A stretch of DNA of 5,695 bases from Firmicutes bacterium UBA4874 (GTDB lineage: Bacteria > Bacillota > Clostridia > Caldicoprobacterales > DTU083): assembly GCA_002399435.1 (NCBI GenBank), contig DHDO01000046.1, positions 1 to 5,695 on the forward strand. Direction: 5' to 3'. Below, piece after piece: positions 1 to 5,695 of this stretch. A model generated the notes under the pieces. It made no database searches. It saw only the letters and a list, made by a program, of their open reading frames with translations, and was not told where the DNA came from. The translations under genes and the position numbers were made by a program. Numbering within the stretch: the stretch's first letter is position 1; each line of letters starts with the position of its first letter.

Positions 1-1218
1 GCAGTTTTGACGCAGAATCTTCAGAATCCTTTACCGGATGGCATATCCGTCATATATTGTGAGGATACCCTGGTTTCCCTGCAGGAACTGGCTGCATGGT
101 ATCTGAAATCCATGCATGTCCCCGTTGTGGCAGTCACCGGAAGTACAGGGAAGACCAGTACCAGGGATATGATTGCCTGTGTTCTGTCCAAAAAGTACTG
201 TGTTCTGCGCACGCATGGGAACTTCAACAATGCCATCGGACTGCCCCTGACCCTGTTTCGCCTGGAGCCCTGCCATCAGGTTGCCGTACTGGAGATGGGA
301 ATGAGTGGATTCGGTGAAATCCGGCGTCTGGCCGGGATTGCTCCTCCAAAGATTGCGGTTCTGACCAATATCGGCATTTCCCACATGGCAATGCTTGGGA
401 GCCGGGAGAATATACTGAAAGCAAAGCTGGAGATTCTGGAGCGATTCCAGGCGGACTGTACTGCCGTGCTCAACGATGACAACGATTTGCTGCACCAGGA
501 AGGAAAACGGATGGAAGAAAAGAAGGTACCGTTTTCATTGGTGCGCTTTGGAACAGGACCGGGTGCGGATTATCGGGCGGAAGATTTGCGTCCGGAAGGG
601 GAATCCGGGATGGAATACACTCTGGTTGCGGACGGGGCAAGGTTTCCGGTCCGGCTGAGGGTACCAGGAAGACATAATGTATTCAACAGCCTTGCGGCAA
701 TTGCGGTGGGAAGATCCTTTGGCATGGGGTTGGAGCAAATATGCAGGGGTCTTCTGGACTATACCGGGGAACAAATGCGTTTGCAGGTAGAGAGTATCGG
801 AGGAGATGCCGATATTAAAATAATAGATGATGTTTATAATTCGAGTCCGGATTCGGTCCATGCTGCCATGGAACTGCTGCGGAATATGGCCGGCGGACGA
901 AAAATTGCCGTTCTGGGGGATATGATGGATCTGGGAGATTATTCCGAAGGGGCGCACCGGCAGGTCGGCGCAATGGTGGCTGAATATGGAACGGATATTC
1001 TGATTACGAAGGGAAACTACAGTTCCTGGATTGCGGACGGAGCAAAAAAAGCTGGAATGCCGGCGCAGTCCACTTATCATTTTCCGGAGAACCGGGGAGT
1101 CATCCAATGGATGAAGGATGGACTGTCCAGTGGGGACCGCATTCTGATCAAGGGATCCCGGGCCATGAAAATGGAGGAAATCGTGGCATATCTGAAAGGA
1201 GGAGCCTTTTTCAGATGA
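1..1218 (+). CDS. murF: MurF, UDP-MurNAc-tripeptide:D-Ala-D-Ala ligase (5' end cut off)
   Basis: Cytoplasmic ATP-dependent Mur ligase that adds D-alanyl-D-alanine to UDP-MurNAc-tripeptide, completing the pentapeptide precursor. About 405 residues are present. Numbering from the first codon of the window, the ATP-binding loop TGSTGKT is at 46-52, followed by the HGNFNN segment near 72-77, LEMGMSGFGEI near 97-107, and TNIGISH near 122-128. The lysine of the AKLE segment (about 142) is at the position usually carbamylated in Mur ligases. GRHNVFNSLAA (223-233) opens the C-terminal part, followed by DDVYNSSPDS (about 276-285), LGDMMDLG (305-312) and KGSRAMKMEEIV (384-395). The frame is open to base 1, and the N-terminal substrate-binding domain (roughly the first 75-85 residues of a 450-480 residue family member) is largely missing. 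The TTG at base 7 is therefore not a credible start; this is a window-edge truncation. The usual family motif DDxYNANPDS reads NSSPDS here, which looks like a mild variant. The stop overlaps the mraY start, so the two are probably translationally coupled. Confidence 0.96.
   Translation, partial: AVLTQNLQNPLPDGISVIYCEDTLVSLQELAAWYLKSMHVPVVAVTGSTGKTSTRDMIACVLSKKYCVLRTHGNFNNAIGLPLTLFRLEPCHQVAVLEMGMSGFGEIRRLAGIAPPKIAVLTNIGISHMAMLGSRENILKAKLEILERFQADCTAVLNDDNDLLHQEGKRMEEKKVPFSLVRFGTGPGADYRAEDLRPEGESGMEYTLVADGARFPVRLRVPGRHNVFNSLAAIAVGRSFGMGLEQICRGLLDYTGEQMRLQVESIGGDADIKIIDDVYNSSPDSVHAAMELLRNMAGGRKIAVLGDMMDLGDYSEGAHRQVGAMVAEYGTDILITKGNYSSWIADGAKKAGMPAQSTYHFPENRGVIQWMKDGLSSGDRILIKGSRAMKMEEIVAYLKGGAFFR
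1195..1204 (+). promoter_or_regulatory. Ribosome binding site for mraY
   Basis: AAAGGAGGAG lies inside the last codons of murF, 10 bases before the ATG at 1215. It decides the mraY start: the reading frame is open back to an ATG at 1107, but that start lies deep within murF. Starting at 1215 gives a protein that begins directly with a hydrophobic segment, as expected for MraY. Confidence 0.85.
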
Positions 1219-2210
1219 AGAATTTTGTGTTGGTTGTGATACTTGCCTTTCTCGCCACGCTTTTGATGGGCATGATTCTGATTCCCTGGCTGAAGAAACT
1301 GAAATTCAGACAAACGGAGCGGGAGGACGGGCCGAAAAGTCATTTGTCCAAAACGGGAACACCCGTCATGGGGGGATTCCTGTTCCTGATTCCACTGATT
1401 GCCATCAGTCTGATTCTAACCAGGGGAAACCGGGACTTTGTTTTCTTCGCTGTTCTGTCCACGATCGGTTTCGGGCTGATTGGTTTTCTGGATGATTATA
1501 TCGGAGTCGCAAAAAGACGCTCTCTCGGACTGCGCGCCTATCAGAAAATCATCGGGCAGCTGGTTTTGTCTGTCGTAATGGCGTATTATGCCTACACCAA
1601 TGAATATATCGGCAGCAGTGTCATTCTGCCCTTTGTGGATAAGGAATGGGATCTTGGAATCTTTTATATTCCCGTCACTGTATTTATCATCATCGGTACG
1701 GTAAACAGCGTCAATCTGACAGACGGACTGGATGGCCTGTGTTCCGGTGTAACGCTGATTGTTTCCGCCACGCTGAACATTATTCTGATTTCCGTCTGTC
1801 AGATGGCTCAGAGTCAGAATGTAGCCTATCTTGCAGAAAACTACGGGGAGCTGCTGGTCTTCTCTGCAGCGCTGACCGGCGGCTGCCTGGGATTTTTGCG
1901 TTATAATACCCATCCTGCACAGATTTTTATGGGGGATACGGGATCCCTGGCATTGGGAGGCGCCGTAGCAGCCCTCTCCGTTCTGCTTCGGATTCCTCTC
2001 TGGCTTCCCGTAATCGGCGGGATTTATATGGTGGAAGCCCTTTCCGATATCATTCAGGTGGTTTCCTTCAAGCTGAGAGGAAAACGGGTTTTCAAAATGG
2101 CGCCCCTGCATCATCATTTTGAGCTGTCGGGTATGCCGGAAACCAGGGTGGTCGCTATGTTTATGATTGCGACGGTCATCCTGTGCCTGATCGCTTTAAT
2201 GAGCCTTTAG
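1215..2210 (+). CDS. mraY: MraY, phospho-MurNAc-pentapeptide translocase
   Basis: Integral membrane enzyme that transfers phospho-MurNAc-pentapeptide from the UDP precursor to undecaprenyl phosphate, forming lipid I on the inner face of the membrane. It has 331 residues, within the family's usual range, with a hydrophobic N-terminus (residues 3-26) and about ten membrane segments. Conserved signatures appear in order: KSHLSKTGTPVMGG (41-54); the DDYIGVAKRRSLGL loop with the paired aspartates D93 and D94; NSVNLTDGLDGL (164-175); NTHPAQIFMGDTGS (231-244), with the conserved aspartate D241; and the histidine motif PLHHHFE (297-303). These are the residues known in the family for magnesium and substrate binding. 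Two positions near the C-terminus that are commonly tryptophan in MraY (GW.E..VV..FW) are methionine here (GMPETRVVAMFM). The ATG overlaps the murF stop as ATGA. The product of MurF is the substrate of this enzyme, so the gene pairing fits the pathway. Confidence 0.97.
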   Translation: MKNFVLVVILAFLATLLMGMILIPWLKKLKFRQTEREDGPKSHLSKTGTPVMGGFLFLIPLIAISLILTRGNRDFVFFAVLSTIGFGLIGFLDDYIGVAKRRSLGLRAYQKIIGQLVLSVVMAYYAYTNEYIGSSVILPFVDKEWDLGIFYIPVTVFIIIGTVNSVNLTDGLDGLCSGVTLIVSATLNIILISVCQMAQSQNVAYLAENYGELLVFSAALTGGCLGFLRYNTHPAQIFMGDTGSLALGGAVAALSVLLRIPLWLPVIGGIYMVEALSDIIQVVSFKLRGKRVFKMAPLHHHFELSGMPETRVVAMFMIATVILCLIALMSL

Positions 2211-2218
2211 GGGAACGG

Positions 2219-2251
2219 ATGATGTTCGTACGGGAGGAGCCGTGTTTTTAA
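2219..2251 (+). other. Possible 10-codon mini-ORF between mraY and murD
   Basis: An ATG at 2219 opens a frame encoding MMFVREEPCF, ending in TAA at 2249-2251. An AGGGGA sequence at 2209-2214, overlapping the mraY stop codon, sits 4 bases ahead and could serve as a weak ribosome binding site. A frame this short is expected by chance and the peptide resembles nothing I know. It could be a coupling leader that carries ribosomes from mraY towards murD, or nothing at all. Confidence 0.15.
2228..2249 (+). other. Small hairpin followed by a T run, upstream of murD
   Basis: ACGG (2230-2233) pairs with CCGT (2240-2243) around a GAGGAG loop. Two G-U pairs could extend the stem outward, and T residues run from 2245 to 2249. 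It resembles a very weak intrinsic terminator or attenuator, but the stem has only four Watson-Crick pairs. It would place a purine-rich, ribosome-binding-site-like sequence in the loop. I regard strong termination here as unlikely, because murD appears to be expressed with the genes before it. Confidence 0.15.
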
Positions 2252-2262
2252 AGCAGGTACCT

Positions 2263-2270
2263 GGAAGGAG
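2263..2270 (+). promoter_or_regulatory. Ribosome binding site for murD
   Basis: GGAAGGAG lies 7 bases before the ATG at 2278. It supports that start over an in-frame GTG at 2242, which would add 12 residues (MFLKQVPGRRSN) before the usual MurD N-terminus. That GTG has a GGGAGGAG only 2 bases ahead, too close for normal initiation. Confidence 0.85.
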
Positions 2271-2277
2271 AAGTAAT

Positions 2278-3651
2278 ATGGATTTCGCGGAGTACGTGAA
2301 AGGAAAGACAATATTGGTTGCAGGACTGGCCCGGAGCGGCGTATCTGCAGCAAAGCTGCTGGATCGGTCGGGAGCCACGGTTCTCGTCAGCGATACCAAA
2401 ACGCAACAGGAAATCCCCGAAGCGGTGGAGGAGCTCCGGCAGGAAACCGGCTGTCAGTTCTTTTTGGGGAAAAATCCGGATGATCTGGTCCGTCAGGTGG
2501 ATGGAATGGTACTCAGCCCGGGAATTCCGGTGGATTCTTCCTTTGTGAAAAAAGCGCTGGATCTTGGGATTCCGGTAATAAGCGAGGTGGAGCTTGCATA
2601 TCGATACAACAAGGCTCCGATTATTGCAATAACCGGCACCAATGGGAAAACCACAACGACGACGCTGGTGGGGGAGATGCTGAAGGCGGCCGGGAAAAGC
2701 ACTTATGTGGTTGGCAATATCGGAGTTCCCTTTACGGAAGTGGCGGAAAAAACAAAAGCGGACGATGTGGTTGTAGCCGAAATCAGCAGTTTTCAGCTGG
2801 AAACCATTGATCGGTTCAAACCGGCAATATCTGTCCTGCTGAATATAACGGAAGACCATTTGAACCGGCACAAAACGATGGAGAACTATATTGCTGCAAA
2901 ATCGCGTATTTTTGAAAATCAGGACAGCAGGGGAACTGTGATTTTAAACAGGGATAATGATATCCTGTCGCGCCTGGAACCGGATACCAAGGCACAGGTT
3001 TTCCATTTCAGCCGGAAAAAGATTTTGCCCCGAGGGGCATGGGTGGAGAACGGCCAGATTCTGATGGACATTGGGAGGGGGCCGGTCCGGATCTGTCGCA
3101 CAGGGGAAGTTGCCATTCCAGGCGCCCATAACCTGGAAAATGCGCTGGCAGCTGTTTTGGCTGCAGGCATTGCGGGGGTGGAACCCTCCGTTCTTGCCGG
3201 GGTCCTGAAGAGTTTTCCGGGGATAGAGCACCGTATTGAAAAAGTGGCTACCATCCGGGGGATTACTTTTTACAACGATTCCAAAGGGACCAATCCGGAT
3301 TCTTCCATCAAGGCCATTGAAGCCATGCCCGGTCCCACGGTTCTCATCGCCGGGGGCATGGATAAGAAAAGCGGTTTTTCCGATTTTGTGGACGCCTTTG
3401 GGGATAGGATAAAAGCTTTGGTTTTGCTGGGAGAGACAGCGGACAGAATATCTGAGACTGCCAGGGAAAAGGGATTTCAAAACATTTACAGGGTAGATTC
3501 CATTCAGGAAGCAGTGAAGAAATCCTTTGCACTTTCCTCTTCCGGATACAATGTGCTGTTATCCCCGGCATGCGCCAGCTGGGACATGTTCCGGGATTAT
3601 GAAGAGAGAGGCAGGATCTTCAAGGAGGCTGTCCGAACATTGGGGAGGTAA
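2278..3651 (+). CDS. murD: MurD, UDP-MurNAc-L-alanine:D-glutamate ligase
   Basis: Cytoplasmic ATP-dependent ligase that adds D-glutamate to UDP-MurNAc-L-alanine, the second amino acid of the stem peptide. It is 457 residues long, normal for MurD. The N-terminal Rossmann-like UDP-binding domain carries GLARSGVSAAKLL (16-28) and SPGIP (80-84). The ATP-binding loop TGTNGKTT is at 119-126. EISSFQLE (168-175) and TEDHLNRH (191-198) follow, and K208 in AAKSR is the lysine expected to be carbamylated. The hinge to the C-terminal domain is marked by PGAHNLENALAA (281-292), then GIEHRIE (315-321) and YNDSKGTNPDS (332-342). AGGMDKK (358-364) and SPACASWDMF (429-438) are typical of MurD and separate it from MurC, MurE and MurF. 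All catalytic motifs are intact. It follows mraY after a 67-base gap and ends only 4 bases before ftsW. Confidence 0.97.
   Translation: MDFAEYVKGKTILVAGLARSGVSAAKLLDRSGATVLVSDTKTQQEIPEAVEELRQETGCQFFLGKNPDDLVRQVDGMVLSPGIPVDSSFVKKALDLGIPVISEVELAYRYNKAPIIAITGTNGKTTTTTLVGEMLKAAGKSTYVVGNIGVPFTEVAEKTKADDVVVAEISSFQLETIDRFKPAISVLLNITEDHLNRHKTMENYIAAKSRIFENQDSRGTVILNRDNDILSRLEPDTKAQVFHFSRKKILPRGAWVENGQILMDIGRGPVRICRTGEVAIPGAHNLENALAAVLAAGIAGVEPSVLAGVLKSFPGIEHRIEKVATIRGITFYNDSKGTNPDSSIKAIEAMPGPTVLIAGGMDKKSGFSDFVDAFGDRIKALVLLGETADRISETAREKGFQNIYRVDSIQEAVKKSFALSSSGYNVLLSPACASWDMFRDYEERGRIFKEAVRTLGR
3642..3648 (+). promoter_or_regulatory. Ribosome binding site for ftsW
   Basis: GGGGAGG sits in the final codons of murD, directly before its TAA stop and 7 bases before the ATG at 3656. 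It selects this ATG over the upstream in-frame ATG at 3527, which lies within murD and would add 43 hydrophilic residues unlike any SEDS protein. The arrangement suggests translational coupling of ftsW to murD. Confidence 0.85.
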
Positions 3652-3655
3652 CAGG

Positions 3656-4747
3656 ATGAGCAAAAAGCCCATTGATTTTCCGATTCTTTTAACGACGATA
3701 GTATTGGTTGGCATAGGGATTGTCATGGTGTTCAGTGCAAGCTTTTATTACGCTACCCAAAGATGGGGGGACAGCTTTTATTTTTTCAAACGCCAGTGCC
3801 TGTGGGCGGCAATCGGTTTTACGGGGATGTTCCTTGCTTCCCGGATTGACTACTCCAGACTGCAGAAATACTCCAGGCTGTTTCTGATTATCAGCATTCT
3901 CCTGTTGGTTGCCGTTTTGCTCGTCGGACAGAGAAGGAACGATGCAAAGAGATGGCTGGGAATCGGGAGCTTTACCATTCAGCCGGCGGAAGTCGCCAAG
4001 TTTGCCATGATATTTTTTATTGCGGATGTCGTTTCCAGGCGCAAGGGCAAAATGAAATATTTTTTCAAGGGAATGTTTCCCATTCTTATGGTCGCCGGTG
4101 TGGTATTTGCTCTGATCCTGCTCCAGCCAAACCTGAGTACAGCAGGCAGCATCGTGCTTCTGACTTTTGTCATGCTGTTTGTCAGCGGGGCGAATCTGTG
4201 GCATATGGGGGGGCTGTTGGCTGTGGGAGCGGCAGGCGCCATAGTGCTGACCCTGTCGAAGGGATATCGGAAAAACCGTCTTCTTGCCTTTCGCGACCCG
4301 TGGGGCGATCCGCTGGGAACCGGATGGCAGCTGATTCAATCCCTGTACTCCCTCGGTTCCGGAGGTTTGTTTGGACTGGGGCTTGCCAAGAGCCGGCAAA
4401 AGCTTCTGTATCTTCCTTACCCGGAAACGGACTTTATCTTTGCAATTTGTGGGGAAGAACTGGGCTTTTTGGGGGCCATCGTACTGATCCTGCTGTTTCT
4501 GATCCTGATCTGGCGGGGAATCCGGGTTGCCCTGACCGCTCCGGACATGTTTGGAAGCATGGTGGCAGCTGGTATTATTTCCATGATCACCATACAGGTG
4601 GTCATCAATATCGCAGTTGTGACCGCGTCCATGCCTCCGACCGGCCTGCCTCTTCCGTTTATCAGTTACGGCGGTTCTTCCCTGGCGATGTTCATGACCA
4701 GCATTGGCGTACTGCTGAATATTTCCAGGCATTGCAACGCTGCATGA
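3656..4747 (+). CDS. ftsW: FtsW/SpoVE family SEDS peptidoglycan glycosyltransferase
   Basis: Polytopic membrane protein of the SEDS family, which polymerises lipid II into glycan chains together with a class B penicillin-binding protein. Its 363 residues form about ten hydrophobic segments, with very short N- and C-terminal tails. Visible motifs are FSAS (26-29); AKRWLGIGSFTIQPAEVAK (97-115), with the conserved W100; QPNLSTAG (157-164); GTGWQLIQSLYSLGSGGLFG (221-240); and the large extracellular-loop motif YPETDFIFAICGEELGFLG (255-273), whose D259 matches the family's essential aspartate. PPTGLPLPFISYGGSS (327-342) is the diagnostic C-terminal signature. The QPDLGT motif of many family members reads QPNLST here, so the aspartate is asparagine. 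Position directly after murD is typical of dcw-cluster ftsW or spoVE. Sequence alone does not tell a vegetative division protein from the sporulation paralog; RodA is less likely because of the location. Confidence 0.93.
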   Translation: MSKKPIDFPILLTTIVLVGIGIVMVFSASFYYATQRWGDSFYFFKRQCLWAAIGFTGMFLASRIDYSRLQKYSRLFLIISILLLVAVLLVGQRRNDAKRWLGIGSFTIQPAEVAKFAMIFFIADVVSRRKGKMKYFFKGMFPILMVAGVVFALILLQPNLSTAGSIVLLTFVMLFVSGANLWHMGGLLAVGAAGAIVLTLSKGYRKNRLLAFRDPWGDPLGTGWQLIQSLYSLGSGGLFGLGLAKSRQKLLYLPYPETDFIFAICGEELGFLGAIVLILLFLILIWRGIRVALTAPDMFGSMVAAGIISMITIQVVINIAVVTASMPPTGLPLPFISYGGSSLAMFMTSIGVLLNISRHCNAA

Positions 4748-4830
4748 CTCTCTCTTCTATGCGGGAAACCAGAATTGTAACACCTCAATTTTCCATGCAT
4801 ATCATGATACTGAACCAGGATTTGTTTTGA
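4744..4830 (+). other. Doubtful 28-codon reading frame after ftsW
   Basis: An ATG at 4744 overlaps the ftsW stop as ATGA and opens a 28-residue frame (start MTLSSMRETR, end NQDLF) ending at 4830. No ribosome binding site is visible before it. The peptide has no signal sequence, membrane segment or motif I recognise. The frame is also open far upstream inside ftsW, as a shadow of that gene. Only the coupling-type overlap speaks for it. Confidence 0.12.
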
Positions 4831-4877
4831 AATCCCAGTGCGATATGGATGAGAACCAAGAAAGAGGTGGAACTTGA
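4748..4877 (+). other. 130-base non-coding gap between ftsW and murA
   Basis: This is the largest gap in the window and more AT-rich by eye than the genes around it. It holds a perfect 10-base palindrome, TATCATGATA (4800-4809), and an imperfect hairpin, GGATTT/AAATCC (4818-4823 and 4830-4835), with a 6-base loop and no T run after it. A weak promoter-like pair is TTGTAA (4775-4780) and TATCAT (4800-4805) with a 19-base spacer, longer than the ideal 17. None of this amounts to a convincing terminator or promoter, but a separate start of transcription for murA is possible. I could not recognise a murG remnant in any forward frame. Confidence 0.4.
4861..4870 (+). promoter_or_regulatory. Ribosome binding site for murA
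   Basis: AAAGAGGTGG contains GAGGTG (4864-4869), 8 bases before the ATG at 4878. An in-frame TGA stands directly before that ATG (4875-4877), so no longer N-terminus is possible in this frame. Confidence 0.8.
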
Positions 4878-5695
4878 ATGGATCAATACAGAATTCGAGG
4901 TGGGAAAAAGCTGGAGGGAGAAATCCGGGTTATTGGCGCAAAGAATGCCATTCTTCCGATTTTGGCAGCGGTCATATTGACGGATCAACCTGTTATCCTG
5001 CATGATTTCCCCAGTCTTGTGGATGTGGAAACCATGCTGCTGATATTGAGCTCCATAGGATGCCGGATAAAAAGGGAAGGGAAAACATTGATTGTGGACC
5101 CTTCCGAAGTGGACAGCTGGACGATTCCGGACCGGTATGTCAGGGAAATCCGTTCTTCCATCGTGATGCTGGGCGCAGTGCTTGCCAGAATGAAAAGAGC
5201 GGTGATCACTTATCCGGGAGGATGCGACATCGGGCAGCGTCCGATCAACCTGCATCTGCATGGTTTGAAACAGTTGGGCGTCGTGATCCGGGAAGAACAC
5301 GGCTATCTGATATGTGAAGCGACGGATCTGACAGGGGCCGATATCCATCTGGACTATCCCAGTGTAGGAGCGACGGAGAATATTATGCTGGCCGCTACCC
5401 GCGCAAAGGGACAGACTGTGATACGAAATGCAGCCAAGGAACCCGAGATCATTGACCTTGCGAATTTTATAAACAGCATGGGAGGCAAGATATGCGGAGC
5501 AGGGAGCAACACCATTATTATTGAAGGTGTGGAACGTTTTCACGGAACGGAATATACCGTCATTCCGGACCGGATCGTGGCGGGGACTTATCTGGTGGCA
5601 GCTGCCATCACGGGAAGTGAACTCGTTGTCCGCAATGTAAACGTGGAACATATCCAATCCATTCTGACAAAGCTGAGGGAAACCGGATGCAGGAT
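4878..5695 (+). CDS. murA: MurA, UDP-GlcNAc 1-carboxyvinyltransferase (3' end cut off)
   Basis: Cytoplasmic enzyme that transfers enolpyruvate from phosphoenolpyruvate to UDP-GlcNAc, the first committed step of peptidoglycan synthesis. The first 272 of roughly 420 residues are present; the window ends inside the gene without a stop. Conserved landmarks are GAKNA (20-24), with K22 and N23 at the same numbers as in E. coli MurA; R92 in REIRSS; and the mobile loop YPGGCDIGQRP (112-122). In that loop C116 is the active-site cysteine alkylated by fosfomycin in this family, and R121 follows it. PSVGATENIMLAA (161-173), NAAKEPEI (184-191) and IPDRIVAGTYL (229-239) come next, the last with D231. The cysteine is not replaced by aspartate, so target-based fosfomycin resistance is not suggested. 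The glutamate common in DRIEAGT is valine here. Many Clostridia have two MurA paralogs, and which one this is cannot be decided from the fragment. Its own ribosome binding site and a 130-base upstream gap set it slightly apart from the genes before it. Confidence 0.96.
   Translation, partial: MDQYRIRGGKKLEGEIRVIGAKNAILPILAAVILTDQPVILHDFPSLVDVETMLLILSSIGCRIKREGKTLIVDPSEVDSWTIPDRYVREIRSSIVMLGAVLARMKRAVITYPGGCDIGQRPINLHLHGLKQLGVVIREEHGYLICEATDLTGADIHLDYPSVGATENIMLAATRAKGQTVIRNAAKEPEIIDLANFINSMGGKICGAGSNTIIIEGVERFHGTEYTVIPDRIVAGTYLVAAAITGSELVVRNVNVEHIQSILTKLRETGCR

Noticed and set aside
7..9. TTG as the start of murF
   Set aside because: The frame stays open to base 1, and the protein would lack the N-terminal substrate-binding domain of MurF. 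The gene simply begins before the window.
1416..2117. Minus-strand open frame (233 codons) opposite mraY
   Set aside because: Shadow of mraY, with a low-complexity polar composition and no recognisable family.
3689..4732. Long minus-strand open frame (347 codons) opposite ftsW
   Set aside because: It is the antisense shadow of a strongly supported membrane protein gene. Its translation is rich in Q, H, N, R and K with no motif, and it lacks a credible start context.
4732..4760. TTGCAA and TTCTAT with 17-base spacing as a promoter for murA
   Set aside because: The -10 match is only three of six, and the -35 lies within the end of ftsW. Chance matches of this quality are common.
3952..4830. 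Plus-strand alternative-frame ORF (292 codons) within ftsW
   Set aside because: It is out of frame with the SEDS motifs, has no ribosome binding site, and its product has no recognisable domain. Only its last 28 codons beyond the ftsW stop were kept as a doubtful note.
4818..4835. GGATTT/AAATCC inverted repeat as a terminator after ftsW
   Set aside because: The stem is only six pairs with two G-C pairs, and no T run follows.
4719..4877. Open frame running into the TGA that abuts the murA ATG, as a possible gene remnant
   Set aside because: It has no usable start codon before a late internal ATG, and its translation does not resemble the C-terminus of MurG or any family I know.
4785..5657. 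Minus-strand open frame (290 codons) opposite murA
   Set aside because: MurA motifs on the + strand account for this DNA. The antisense translation shows no domain or signal.

Overview
This window is a stretch of a division and cell wall (dcw) gene cluster from a bacterium that is most likely a low-to-mid-GC Firmicute of the class Clostridia. The reasons are strong AGGAGG-type ribosome binding sites, tight co-directional packing, an murF-mraY-murD-ftsW order, and Clostridia-like sequence variants in FtsW and MurA. The base composition looks close to balanced by eye; I did not count it. Genus and species cannot be read from this piece.

Layout, all on the + strand. (1) 1-1218: murF, missing its 5' end because the window begins inside the gene. 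(2) 1215-2210: mraY, overlapping murF by ATGA. (3) 2211-2277: a 67-base gap with a possible 10-codon mini-ORF and a small hairpin followed by a T run. (4) 2278-3651: murD. (5) 3656-4747: ftsW (SEDS family; could also be named spoVE), whose ribosome binding site runs into the murD stop codon. (6) 4748-4877: a 130-base gap with a doubtful 28-codon reading frame. (7) 4878 to the window end: murA, missing its 3' part.

The genes work in one pathway. MurA makes the first committed peptidoglycan precursor (UDP-GlcNAc-enolpyruvate). MurD adds D-glutamate, and MurF adds the D-Ala-D-Ala dipeptide to complete UDP-MurNAc-pentapeptide. MraY moves that product onto undecaprenyl phosphate in the membrane to give lipid I. 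FtsW polymerises lipid II into glycan strands at the septum or, if it is SpoVE, in the spore cortex. MurG, which converts lipid I to lipid II, is not between ftsW and murA, where many Firmicutes would carry it or close to it.

I found no mobile element, CRISPR array, RNA gene, phage gene or new system. This is core housekeeping DNA. The points worth a second look are modest: the missing murG, the two non-coding gaps, and a few changes at normally conserved positions in FtsW, MraY and MurA.
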